From assembly GCA_964526565.1 (NCBI GenBank), contig CAZGMC010000038.1:1-35531 (forward strand): a DNA stretch of 35,531 nt, read 5' to 3'. This document shows positions 24,042 through 31,582 of this stretch, piece by piece. The notes beneath the pieces are model-generated. The model worked only from the letters and a program-made list of their open reading frames with translations, made no database searches and was not told where the DNA came from. Source of the DNA: CAZGMC01 sp964526565 (lineage in GTDB: Bacteria; Pseudomonadota; Alphaproteobacteria; DSM-16000; Inquilinaceae). Within the stretch, counting starts at the first letter, position 1. Each line of letters opens with the position of its first letter. Made by a program: the position numbers and the translations under genes.

Positions 24042-24581
24042 ATGCTGACCATCGGCGATCGGTTCCCGAAGTTTGACCTGAAGGCCGTCGTCTCCACCGA
24101 TCCGAAGGAGGCGTTCACCCGCATCACCGACGAGAGCAACGCCGGCAAGTGGAAGGTCGTGTTCTTCTGGCCGAAGGACTTCACCTTCGTCTGCCCGACC
24201 GAGATCGTCGCCTTCGCCAACCTGAACGAGGAGTTCGAGGATCGCGACGCCGTCGTCTACGGGGCCAGCACCGACACCGACTACGTGCACCTGGCCTGGC
24301 GGCAGAACCATGAAGACCTGAACGACCTGCCGTTCCCCATGCTGTCCGACGTCAAGAAGGAGCTGAGCGAGGCGCTGGGCATCCTGGACAAGGACGAGGG
24401 CGTGGCCCTGCGCGCCACCTTCGTCGTCGACCCGGACGGCATCATCCGCTTCGTCGCGGTCAACGACCTCAATGTCGGGCGCAACCCGAACGAGGTGCTG
24501 CGCGTTCTTGATGCGCTGCAGACCGATGAGCTGTGCCCGTGCAACTGGCAGAAGGGCGAGGACGTTCTCCAGGCAGCGTAA
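24042..24581 (+). CDS. ahpC: AhpC-type peroxiredoxin
   Basis: 179 residues. The peroxidatic Cys51 is in DFTFVCPTEIVAFANL; a C-terminal ELCPCNWQKGED carries the resolving cysteines (165/167). This is a 2-Cys peroxiredoxin of the AhpC/AhpE-like group that works with AhpD rather than AhpF: it reduces hydrogen peroxide, alkyl hydroperoxides and peroxynitrite in the cytoplasm. Start at 24042 after AAGAGG. Divergent from oxyR and followed by ahpD 84 bases on, across a hairpin. Probably induced by OxyR. Confidence 0.93.
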   Translation: MLTIGDRFPKFDLKAVVSTDPKEAFTRITDESNAGKWKVVFFWPKDFTFVCPTEIVAFANLNEEFEDRDAVVYGASTDTDYVHLAWRQNHEDLNDLPFPMLSDVKKELSEALGILDKDEGVALRATFVVDPDGIIRFVAVNDLNVGRNPNEVLRVLDALQTDELCPCNWQKGEDVLQAA

Positions 24582-24596
24582 CGCCCCGATGCCAGC

Positions 24597-24629
24597 GACG
24601 CCGGCGGGTCCCCCCTGCCCGCCGGCGTC
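24597..24629 (+). repeat. perfect 12-bp stem-loop between ahpC and ahpD
   Basis: GACGCCGGCGGG (24597-24608) pairs exactly with CCCGCCGGCGTC (24618-24629) around a 9-base loop, 15 bases after the ahpC stop. No T run follows, so it more likely stabilises the ahpC message or attenuates read-through into ahpD than fully terminates. Confidence 0.7.
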
Positions 24630-24665
24630 ACTTCGTCCGATACGATGAAAAGGAGGCCGCCGGCC

Positions 24666-25220
24666 ATGTCCGTTGCCACCCTCAAGCAGCTGCTGCCCGA
24701 CTACGCCAAGGACCTCAAGCTCAACCTGTCGAGCCTGGCCGCCGAGGCGGCGTTGACCGACCAGCAGCGTGCCGGCTGCTTCGTCGCCGCCGCACTGGCG
24801 TCGCGCAATCCCGGCGTCATCCGCGCCCTGGTCGAGGAGTTCGGCCCGACGCTCAGCCCCGAGGCGCTGAACGCCGCCAAGGCGGCCGCCGCCGTGATGG
24901 CGATGAACAACGTCTACTACCGGTTCACGCACCTCGTCTCCAGCGAGGACTACAAGGCTCTGCCGGCACGCCTGCGCATGAACGTGATCGGCAAGCCGGG
25001 GGTCGAGAAGGCGGACTTCGAGCTGTGGTCGCTGGCTGTCTCGGCGATCAACGGCTGCGGCATGTGCGTCGACGCCCACGAACGCCAGCTCCGCCAGGCC
25101 GGCCTGGGCGTCGAGGCGATCCAGGCCGCGGTGCGCATCGCCGCCGTCGTCCACGCGGTCGCCGCCACCCTGGCCGGCGAGGCCGCCATGGACAGCGACG
25201 GCACCCGCGCCGCAGCGTGA
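24666..25220 (+). CDS. ahpD: AhpD, alkylhydroperoxidase-like reductant of AhpC
   Basis: 184 residues, close to mycobacterial AhpD. The catalytic CxxC-xxxH motif is present: NGCGMCVDAHE (Cys131, Cys134, His138). Other family features are VMAMNNVYYRFTHLV and RLRMNVIGKPGVEKADFEL. AhpD passes electrons from a lipoylated carrier protein to AhpC. ATG 24666 follows AAGGAGG. Second gene of the ahpC-ahpD operon. Confidence 0.93.
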   Translation: MSVATLKQLLPDYAKDLKLNLSSLAAEAALTDQQRAGCFVAAALASRNPGVIRALVEEFGPTLSPEALNAAKAAAAVMAMNNVYYRFTHLVSSEDYKALPARLRMNVIGKPGVEKADFELWSLAVSAINGCGMCVDAHERQLRQAGLGVEAIQAAVRIAAVVHAVAATLAGEAAMDSDGTRAAA

Positions 25221-25369
25221 GGGACGATCGCCGCTGCCGGCAGCCGCGTGCCGGGCCGGACGGCAGGCTCCCGGTAGTGCTGCAGACCCCAGATCCTGAG
25301 GCCGGCAGCACTGCCGCAAACAAGAGTCCGCCCGACTTCGCGAGCGAAGCGGGGCAATCCGGGCCCTCC

Positions 25370-25899
25370 GACCCGCGGCATCATCCTGGAAAATTCGGCC
25401 TTGTTCTTGCGGAAGGTTTCGATTTCCCAGTCCGCGGGTCCTGTTTTCAGGAACTCGCGCTCGAAGTCCTCCGCCTTTCCGATCTGGCCAAGCGCGTGAT
25501 GGCAGTTGGCCAGCGACGCCAGGACCCGTTTCCAGTCCGGACGCCTTTGCCACTCGGGATCGGTCACGACGGCACCAAGGAATTCATTGATCTTTTCAAG
25601 GACTTTTCGTGATGACATCATATCGTATTGCGCCTCGCTTGGATCAGCCTGGATCTTGGCGCGGTACAGCAGGCAGAGGGCATAGTTCCCGCCTCTGTAA
25701 TAGTCCCGGCCGGTCTCGAATCCGCGTCCATAGAGCTTGATCGCATTGTTCAGATTTTCGGCATCGGCAATCGACTGCCACAAGCGCTTCTGGATGGCTC
25801 CGGCAATACCCAATGTCTCAGGGTCCGGCCGCTTTCAAGGTCGGTTTTCTTGCCATACCCCATTATGACAAAACAAATTTTCCTTTGATCCTGATTCAT
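25370..25899 (-). pseudogene. DUF4071/TRAFs-binding-type protein, internally deleted remnant
   Basis: Two frames hold the two ends of one protein. The 5' piece (from ATG 25899) reads MNQDQRKICFVIMGYGKKTD then LESGRTL, the typical opening of large proteins with a DUF4071 (MAP3K TRAFs-binding) domain. The 3' piece, in another frame from about 25815, reads IQKRLWQSIADAENLNNAIK, LYGRGFETGRDYYRGGNYAL, CLLYRAKIQADPSEAQY and CHHALGQIGKAEDFEREFLK, typical of the C-terminal repeat region. Only a few bases separate the two, so several hundred residues of the middle are missing. After about 25370 the frame runs on into sequence antisense to ahpD and no longer looks coding. A possible in-frame start at 25968 exists. 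Family role unknown; this copy is dead. Confidence 0.6.
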
Positions 25900-26049
25900 C
25901 GTCGGGTCAACCCGAATACGTCGAGTTTCGAGCCAGGATATCATGTCAAAAATCTGGCCATCAGACACTTTTTGTCATGACGCCGGCGGCAACCGGCGCA
26001 AAGCGTATGGCTGCCGGCAGCGCAGCCCATGTGCGGTAGTGTGCCGGCA

Positions 26050-26556
26050 TCACCACGGCGCCGTGCTCTTGTGGCGCGGACCGGCGCGCCAGCGGTGCAA
26101 CTCGGCTTGATAGGGCGCCGGGAAGCCGTGGCGGCGGGCGGCGGCCAGAACGCGCTCGATATAGCCCTCGCGCGGCCGGCCCGCCTCGAAGTGGGCAGCG
26201 ACGTAGACCAGGCACGGCACCGCCGCCGCCCCTTCGTCGGCGTGCAGGTGCACGGGCAGCAGGCGTTTCCGGTAGAAGTGCTGGGCGACGCCCTCGAAAT
26301 GGTCGATGGCGCGCTCGTCGCGGCGGGCGATCTCCCAGACCACGCCGTAGGTCCGCGCCTGCGGGTCGGGCACGACGGTGGCCATGCCGTAGCGGGTGAT
26401 GCGGAACCGGTAGCCGCCCAGCATGCCGGTGCCGACCAGGCGGGCGCGCGGGCACAACGCCCCGACCATCCGGTCGTCCATGTTCAACCCGTAGGCGAAG
26501 TGCCGGCGCACCTCGCCGGGTCGCCGCGGCGGCACGGAAAAGGTCTTGCGCATCAT
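26050..26556 (-). CDS. gamma-glutamylcyclotransferase family protein
   Basis: 168 residues. HFAYGLNMDDRMVGALCPRA contains the YGxN/S substrate loop of the GGCT (BtrG-like) fold. MLGGYRFRITRYGMATVVPD and GVVWEIARRDERAIDHFEGV contain the conserved acidic catalytic region, and a C-terminal YIERVLAAARRHGFP follows. Enzymes of this fold release 5-oxoproline from gamma-glutamyl amino acids or peptides; the actual substrate cannot be told. Start at the first of two ATGs (26556/26553), with GGAGG 11 bases upstream; 26574 is another option. It is isolated between a pseudogene and the glycosyltransferase. Confidence 0.8.
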   Translation of the reverse strand: MMRKTFSVPPRRPGEVRRHFAYGLNMDDRMVGALCPRARLVGTGMLGGYRFRITRYGMATVVPDPQARTYGVVWEIARRDERAIDHFEGVAQHFYRKRLLPVHLHADEGAAAVPCLVYVAAHFEAGRPREGYIERVLAAARRHGFPAPYQAELHRWRAGPRHKSTAPW

Positions 26557-26920
26557 CGCCCTGCAGGCCTCCATCTCGCATCGCCGAGGGACGGGCCACG
26601 GCGCGGCGGCTGGACCTTGCCCGCGCCCCGGAAGCCAGTCAATATCCCCGTCGACTGGCGGGCTCGCCTTTAACGGGATCCGGGCTTCGCAGCGGCCGGA
26701 AGGGCCGCGCCTGACCCCCGCTTTGCCAGCGCCTGGACCCTTGACGATTGGCGAAGGCATGCCCCGCGGCACCGTTTCAGTTTGGCCCGCTGTCCGTTTG
26801 GTGGTAACTACGGGACCGGTCGCGGTCAGGAAGACTGCACTGTAATCCGCTCGTCGCTCCTCGTGATGCAGAAGCCGCTGCAGCCTTATCCGGCGAAGGC
26901 GCCAAGGTGAAGGGCAAAAC
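26557..26920. other. intergenic region between divergent cyclotransferase and glycosyltransferase genes
   Basis: No convincing gene, RNA or strong hairpin is seen. The minus-strand frame of the cyclotransferase gene happens to stay open through here, but its translation is not family-like. The region presumably holds the two divergent promoters; none was clear enough to place. Confidence 0.4.
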
Positions 26921-27838
26921 ATGCCACGTGTCAGCATTGGCATACCTGTGTTCAACGGAGAAAATTTCCTTTCGAAGGCCGTGGCGTCTGTCTTGGCCCA
27001 AACTTATAAGGATTTTGAGATTGTCATTTCCGACAACGGTTCGACGGATGCAACACAATCCATATGTCAGGATTATGTTGCGCTTGATGCGCGAGTTCGT
27101 TATTTCAGACAGGGGGCCAACATTGGCGCCGCCCCCAACTTCAACTTCCTGTTCCATAAGTGTGTCGGAGAGTATTTTAAATGGGCTGCGCATGATGATC
27201 TTCTGGATCCTGCTTTTCTGGAGAAGTGTGTTGCTGCCCTCGATGCGAATCCGGATGCAGTCCTCTGCCATACTTCCGCTATCATTATTGATGACCACGA
27301 TGAGCAGACAGCAAAATATGTCAATCCGTTGAAACTGGATGGACATGAACCGGAAGACAGGTTTGGAGAGCTGGTGCAGTTCCACAGGTCCGCCCGCTAT
27401 GAGATATTTGGCCTGTTTCGTAGATCAGCATTGGAGAACACCGCCTTGATAGGCAGTTACACTGACGGTGACGGCGTGCTGCTGGCGCATGTCGGGCTGC
27501 GCGGGAGAATTATCGGAATACAGGAGCCCCTGTTTTTCCCAAGGCGGCACGCAGAACAATCACAGAGACTGATTTCCAACAAGAACGATTATGACAACTG
27601 GTTCAATCCAAAAAATGCAGGAAAGCTCTCTTTGCCTCATTTCAGAATACTGCGGGAGTATGCAGCCCTGGTAAACGGGGAGCCTCTGAGCTGGCGGCAG
27701 AAGGTCTCCTGCTATGGTTCGGTGCTGCGTCAAGCAAGCCGTATCTGGCGCCTTTTGAGAGGTGATTTGAAAAGATTCCTGATCGCGACTTTCCACCGCC
27801 GGACTGAGGGAATGCAGCAAAGAATCGCCCACCACTGA
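26921..27838 (+). CDS. family 2 glycosyltransferase
   Basis: 305 residues. GT-A fold start: RVSIGIPVFNGENFLSKAV, SVLAQTYKDFEIVISDNGST (nucleotide-sugar binding Asp), with a metal-binding-type AAHDDLLDPAFLEKCVAALD near residue 90. This is the usual signature of inverting GT2 enzymes that add sugars to lipid-linked or capsular polysaccharide. ATG 26921 follows AAGGTGAAGG. Base composition is lower in GC than the neighbouring genes, common for polysaccharide genes and a hint of transfer. Followed by exopolysaccharide-type outer-membrane genes, which supports a role in surface polysaccharide. The exact sugar is unknown. Confidence 0.9.
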   Translation: MPRVSIGIPVFNGENFLSKAVASVLAQTYKDFEIVISDNGSTDATQSICQDYVALDARVRYFRQGANIGAAPNFNFLFHKCVGEYFKWAAHDDLLDPAFLEKCVAALDANPDAVLCHTSAIIIDDHDEQTAKYVNPLKLDGHEPEDRFGELVQFHRSARYEIFGLFRRSALENTALIGSYTDGDGVLLAHVGLRGRIIGIQEPLFFPRRHAEQSQRLISNKNDYDNWFNPKNAGKLSLPHFRILREYAALVNGEPLSWRQKVSCYGSVLRQASRIWRLLRGDLKRFLIATFHRRTEGMQQRIAHH

Positions 27839-27930
27839 ATCCGGGGGCTTTAATGGGTTTCAGTCGATCAACTGAGGATTTTCTTTGCGCTGATGGCAAA
27901 ATTGTATAGCATCAGTCTTCACTTGAGGCG

Positions 27931-29202
27931 GTGAGCGTTGAGCCTGTGATGGCCGGTCAGAGGGACAAGACGGCGCCTGTCGGATGCGGTGTAGCGGGCG
28001 CCTCCTGCAGGAGCCCCGACTTCTGGCGACTGGCGCGTTCCGCGCTGGCGACATGGGGCTGCCTTGCCGTCGCCGCAGGCTCGGCCGACGCGCAGGTCGT
28101 GGACGCCGAAGTTGGCGTCAGCGCTGGCGTCACCTATGACACCAACGTGCTTCGCCTGGCGGACGACCTCGAGCCTGCCCCCGGCGAGGCCCGCAGCGAC
28201 GTCGTGCAGGAATACGGGGTCAGCGGGGAGGTCGGGGTCAATCTCGGCCTGCAGCGGCTGTTCGTGGCGGGAGGCGCGGCGCGTTCGATCTATCGTGAAA
28301 ACGACCAGCTCAACGACCGTAATGTCGACGTACTGGGCGGACTTCAATGGCAGGTCACCTCACGTTGTGCCGGGGAACTGGCCGGACAGTACCGACAGGT
28401 TCCGACCGACCTTGATCTGCTTGAAGAGCCGGTTCGCAACACCGAGACAACTGTTGCCGTCGTGCAGACCGCAGAATGCCGGGTCGGCGGCCCGTTTCAG
28501 GTCGGTGTCGATGCCTTTTGGCGCCGGACAAGCAACTCCCTGGAAGACGTGGCCGCATCGGATTCCCGCGAATGGGGGGTCAGCGGCTCCTGGCAATACG
28601 AGCGCCCGCCGCTGTCGGCGGCAGGGCTGGAGATCGGCTATACCAACACCACTTTTCCGGACCGCCCGGCCGGTGGGGATCTGCCCGCCGACCTTTCGCA
28701 GATCAATGCGGTTGTCACCGTCGGCCGCCGGATTACGCCGACATTGGCCTTCGACGTGTCCGGCGGGGCGTCCTTCGTCACGGGCATCGGCGACACCAGC
28801 CCGTTCCCGCTTTTCGGGCTGGACCTCGAATGGAATGCAACGCCGAAACTGGTCTGGACCGTCTTTCTCGGGCGGACGGTCGCGCCGCCCACGGTGGTCG
28901 AGGCGGCGATAGCGACAGAGACCGACTTCGGGCTGGAACTGGCCTGGGCATATTCCCCGAAGCTCGATCTCGACGCCGGCGTGGCCTATTCACGAAGGAC
29001 CTTTGAGGACGACGCGCCGGGTGAAGGCCTGACCGAAGACCGCGAGGACGACGCCTTTCGCGCCTCGCTCGGGGCAAATTATGTCATATATCGCAATCTG
29101 ACCGGTTTCCTGAGATACGAATATTTGAACCAGAGCTCCACGGACGACGATGCCACGTTCGCAGCGCAACGTGTTTCCCTCGGGCTTGCGTTCACATATT
29201 GA
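27931..29202 (+). CDS. outer-membrane beta-barrel protein, exopolysaccharide-associated
   Basis: 423 residues from GTG 27931 (an in-frame ATG at 27949 is equally likely). The N terminus has a signal-like segment RLARSALATWGCLAVAAGSADA, best read as RLARSALATWGC plus LAVAAGSADA with cleavage before QVVDAEVG. The rest alternates short amphipathic strands (VSAGVTYDTNVLRLAD, GEVGVNLGLQRLFVAGGAA, ASLGANYVIYRNLTGFLRYE) and ends with an aromatic LGLAFTY, the outer-membrane sorting signature. It resembles the BBP2_2 family of putative beta-barrels in polysaccharide clusters. It is convergent with a Wza-like gene, and a role in polysaccharide secretion is inferred from that. Confidence 0.75.
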   Translation: MSVEPVMAGQRDKTAPVGCGVAGASCRSPDFWRLARSALATWGCLAVAAGSADAQVVDAEVGVSAGVTYDTNVLRLADDLEPAPGEARSDVVQEYGVSGEVGVNLGLQRLFVAGGAARSIYRENDQLNDRNVDVLGGLQWQVTSRCAGELAGQYRQVPTDLDLLEEPVRNTETTVAVVQTAECRVGGPFQVGVDAFWRRTSNSLEDVAASDSREWGVSGSWQYERPPLSAAGLEIGYTNTTFPDRPAGGDLPADLSQINAVVTVGRRITPTLAFDVSGGASFVTGIGDTSPFPLFGLDLEWNATPKLVWTVFLGRTVAPPTVVEAAIATETDFGLELAWAYSPKLDLDAGVAYSRRTFEDDAPGEGLTEDREDDAFRASLGANYVIYRNLTGFLRYEYLNQSSTDDDATFAAQRVSLGLAFTY

Positions 29203-29254
29203 GGCCGAACGCGTTTTCGGTGATCGCAACGCCGGGCCATAAAAACGGTTCGGC

Positions 29255-30061
29255 TCAGAAATAGCGCTCCGGCACCTCGATCGTGTCGTTCGGACGCACC
29301 GGGTCGTCCAGGTCCGCCCGGAACTCGACGACCGCGCCGGCCTCATTGACGCGCCTGATGGTGATGCGCCGTTCCGACCCGAGCTCGCTGATGCCGCCGC
29401 CGCTGGCCAGGGCCTGTTGCACGCTCAACGGCCGGCGCATGACGTACTCACCGGGCGCATTCACTTCGCCGTACAAGTAATAGACGGGCGCCTCGGGAAT
29501 GTAGAGTTCGTCTGCATTGCGGATGGTCACGTTCTGCGACTGGTCATTCCGGTTGAGCAGGGCGTCCAGGTCAATGGTCCGGCTCTCCAATGTGCCGTCC
29601 TGGACGTAGCGCCGCAATATCAACTCGGTCCCTGCGTTGTCGGCCAGCCCGCCGGCCTGGGCCAGCAGCCGTGACACGGTCATCGGACGGTCGAGGGCGA
29701 ACAGGCCCGGATCGCGCACGGCGCCGAGCACCGAGGCGCGCGCGCCGAAGCTGACAACCCGGCCGACGACCTCGGCATCGACGGCGATGCCGGCCGCATC
29801 CAGCGCCCAGCCGATCCGCTGCGCCGCCTCGTTCACCGTCAGGCCTTCCACATTGAGCAGGCCGATATAGGGAAAGGCGATCCGACCCTGTTCATCGACC
29901 CGGACCTGGGTGACGAGGTCGGGCTGACCGAGCACGTTCAGTTCGATCACGTCGAAAGGCATCAGCGAATGTGGCGCCGACTGCTCCTGCGCCCGGCCGG
30001 ACCCGGCGCCGGCAATGCATGCCAGGATCGTCAACACGATCGGCACCGATCTCTGCCACAT
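29255..30061 (-). CDS. Wza-like polysaccharide export protein (SLBB domains)
   Basis: 268 residues. An N-terminal export signal (MWQRSVPIVLTILAC, then IAGAGSGRA) precedes the poly-export domain (MPFDVIELNVLGQPDLVTQV, DEQGRIAFPYIGLLNVEGLT). Two SLBB-type repeats follow, SVLGAVRDPGLFALDRPMTV and YLYGEVNAPGEYVMRRPLSV, each followed by a QALASGGGISELG-like loop. Such proteins form the outer-membrane/periplasmic export channel for capsule or exopolysaccharide. Cys15 could be a lipobox (ILAC) as in Wza, or the signal could be cut by signal peptidase I after GRA. ATG 30061 follows AAGGAAAGAGGA. No Wzc-type kinase is adjacent in the window. Confidence 0.88.
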   Translation of the reverse strand: MWQRSVPIVLTILACIAGAGSGRAQEQSAPHSLMPFDVIELNVLGQPDLVTQVRVDEQGRIAFPYIGLLNVEGLTVNEAAQRIGWALDAAGIAVDAEVVGRVVSFGARASVLGAVRDPGLFALDRPMTVSRLLAQAGGLADNAGTELILRRYVQDGTLESRTIDLDALLNRNDQSQNVTIRNADELYIPEAPVYYLYGEVNAPGEYVMRRPLSVQQALASGGGISELGSERRITIRRVNEAGAVVEFRADLDDPVRPNDTIEVPERYF

Positions 30062-30229
30062 TCCTCTTTCCTTCGTTTCAAAAGCGGTCAGGCCGGACCG
30101 TCCGCCCGCAACATAAGATTTTATCGCCCAAGGGTTTGCAGTGCAAGACATATGGTGTGCAAGACCTGTGAACGGACGGTACCGGCGGCCCCGGCCGGTG
30201 ATCACGATGTCCCGGCCCGAACGGCCGGC

Positions 30230-30694
30230 TCATGGGTCGCCGTCTCGGTGCCAGCGCGCCGCCGCCGCCGCGTCGCCGGGCCGGGCCTCGACCCAGCGGG
30301 CGCCGGCGGCGGTTTCCTCCAGCTTCCAGAACGGCGCCTCGGTCTTCAGCCAGTCGATCAGGAACTGGCAGGCCGCGAAGGCGGCGGCGCGATGGGCCGA
30401 GGCGGCGGCGGTGAGGACGATGCGGTCGCCGGGCTCCAGCCGGCCGTAGCGGTGCACGATCAGCGTCGCCTCCAGCGGCCAGCGCCGGTGCGCCTCGGCC
30501 TCGATCCCGGCCAGGCTTCGCCCGGTCATGGCCGGATAGTGCTCCAGGGTGATGGCCTCGACCGCGGCGGCCCCGGTCATCTCCCGCACCGAGCCGACGA
30601 AGCTGACGACACCGCCGATGCGGCGGTTGCCGGCGGTCAGCGCTGCCAGCTCGGCAGCGACGTCGAAGTCGTCGCGCTGCACCCGCACCGCCAT
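30230..30694 (-). CDS. moaE: MoaE, molybdopterin synthase catalytic subunit
   Basis: 154 residues. Family features in order: GGVVSFVGSVREMTGAAAVE, ITLEHYPAMTGRSLAGIEAE, IVHRYGRLEPGDRIVLTAAA, AHRAAAFAACQFLIDWLKTE and the catalytic-lysine block APFWKLEE. With MoaD it converts cyclic pyranopterin monophosphate to molybdopterin. It follows moaD with only 2 bases between stop and start. Required for molybdoenzymes such as nitrate reductase; nitrogenase uses FeMo-co instead. Confidence 0.95.
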   Translation of the reverse strand: MAVRVQRDDFDVAAELAALTAGNRRIGGVVSFVGSVREMTGAAAVEAITLEHYPAMTGRSLAGIEAEAHRRWPLEATLIVHRYGRLEPGDRIVLTAAASAHRAAAFAACQFLIDWLKTEAPFWKLEETAAGARWVEARPGDAAAAARWHRDGDP

Positions 30695-30696
30695 GG

Positions 30697-30948
30697 TCAG
30701 CCGCCGCTGACCGGCGGGAACAGCGCCACCTCGTCGCCGGGACGCACGGGATCGCCGGCGCGGGCGTATTCCTGGTTGACCGCCACCTTGACCGCGTCCT
30801 CGTGCTCGAGCGCGGCGGCATAGCCGGGCCCACGGCCGCGCAGCCAGGCGAGCAGCGACGCCACGTCGCGCACCTCGGCCGGCGGGTCCACCTGCTCCTC
30901 GGCCACGCCGATGCGGGTCTTGAGCCAGGCGAAATAGAGCAGTCTCAT
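30697..30948 (-). CDS. moaD: MoaD, molybdopterin synthase sulfur-carrier subunit
   Basis: 83 residues, ubiquitin-like. It begins MRLLYFAWLKTRIGVAEEQV and ends ALFPPVSGG with the C-terminal Gly-Gly that is thiocarboxylated and inserted into MoaE. A start at 30948 gives the family length; the ATG at 30984 adds 12 non-conserved residues. GGAG lies 9 bases upstream. Operon with moaE; no moaA, moaB or moaC nearby. Confidence 0.93.
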   Translation of the reverse strand: MRLLYFAWLKTRIGVAEEQVDPPAEVRDVASLLAWLRGRGPGYAAALEHEDAVKVAVNQEYARAGDPVRPGDEVALFPPVSGG

Positions 30949-31176
30949 GGGTCGCGTCTCCGACGGGCCGTACACCGTCAGCATGTCGTGCCAGACCGCC
31001 GCCGGGCAAGGGCGGCGTGACGCGAGCAGCCCGCGACAAATTTATTAATTCGTTAACAAACTATGTATTTACAATCGAACAGGGACTCGGCCACCTTGCG
31101 ACGGAAACAGAAACAACAAGGAAATATAATTACCAGCCGGGCGTCCTCGGACGCCACCGCTATGCGGGAGACACCG
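30949..31176. promoter_or_regulatory. AT-rich divergent intergenic region upstream of moaD
   Basis: Around 31030-31140 the sequence becomes very AT-rich (TTTATTAATTCGTTAACAAA and nearby TATTTACAAT), out of keeping with the GC-rich surroundings. It could hold promoters for moaD on one side and the small gene at 31177 on the other. No spacing matched a consensus promoter well enough to place one. Confidence 0.3.
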
Positions 31177-31413
31177 ATGCACTGGTTCACGTCACAGGAT
31201 ATCGAGGCCTTCGCCCGTATGGCCGAGGAGCTGCGCTGCGTCGCCGCGGAAGTCCGCTCCCGAGCGACGCCGCCCGCCGGCTCCAGCCCGTCGTGCATCG
31301 CCACCCAACTCGAAGACTACGCCGCGGCCATTCTAAGGGATCTGAACCTGGACGGGCCGGCGGGGGACGGCGCCTCAGTCAACCCGGTGGCCGTCCCGTC
31401 ACGATCGTCATGA
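31177..31413 (+). CDS. small hypothetical protein (78 aa)
   Basis: From ATG 31177 (or 31162) the frame reads MHWFTSQDIEAFARMAEELR, then CVAAEVRSRATPPAG and CIATQLEDYAAAILRDLNLD. The N-terminal half and the middle look like amphipathic helices; the end is Ser/Pro-rich. No family is recognised. The AT-rich upstream region could carry its promoter, but no clear ribosome site is seen. Confidence 0.4.
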   Translation: MHWFTSQDIEAFARMAEELRCVAAEVRSRATPPAGSSPSCIATQLEDYAAAILRDLNLDGPAGDGASVNPVAVPSRSS

Positions 31414-31582
31414 CCTTCGGCTCCGGCGCTGCCCACGATGCACGGCTGGCCGGGCCACACCTTGCACGCCATTCCGGGGGCAGAATAGGGAGCCTGCTTG
31501 TCGGGCGCTGAAGGCGCACAACGCAATCGCTGACTGCAGGCATATGTCCCCGAACCCCTCCCCGAAACACGACGGAGCGGCT

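Noticed and set aside
25232..25243. GCTGCCGGCAGC palindrome after ahpD
   Set aside because: A 12-base GC palindrome with no loop and no T run is easily expected by chance in GC-rich DNA; not called as a terminator.
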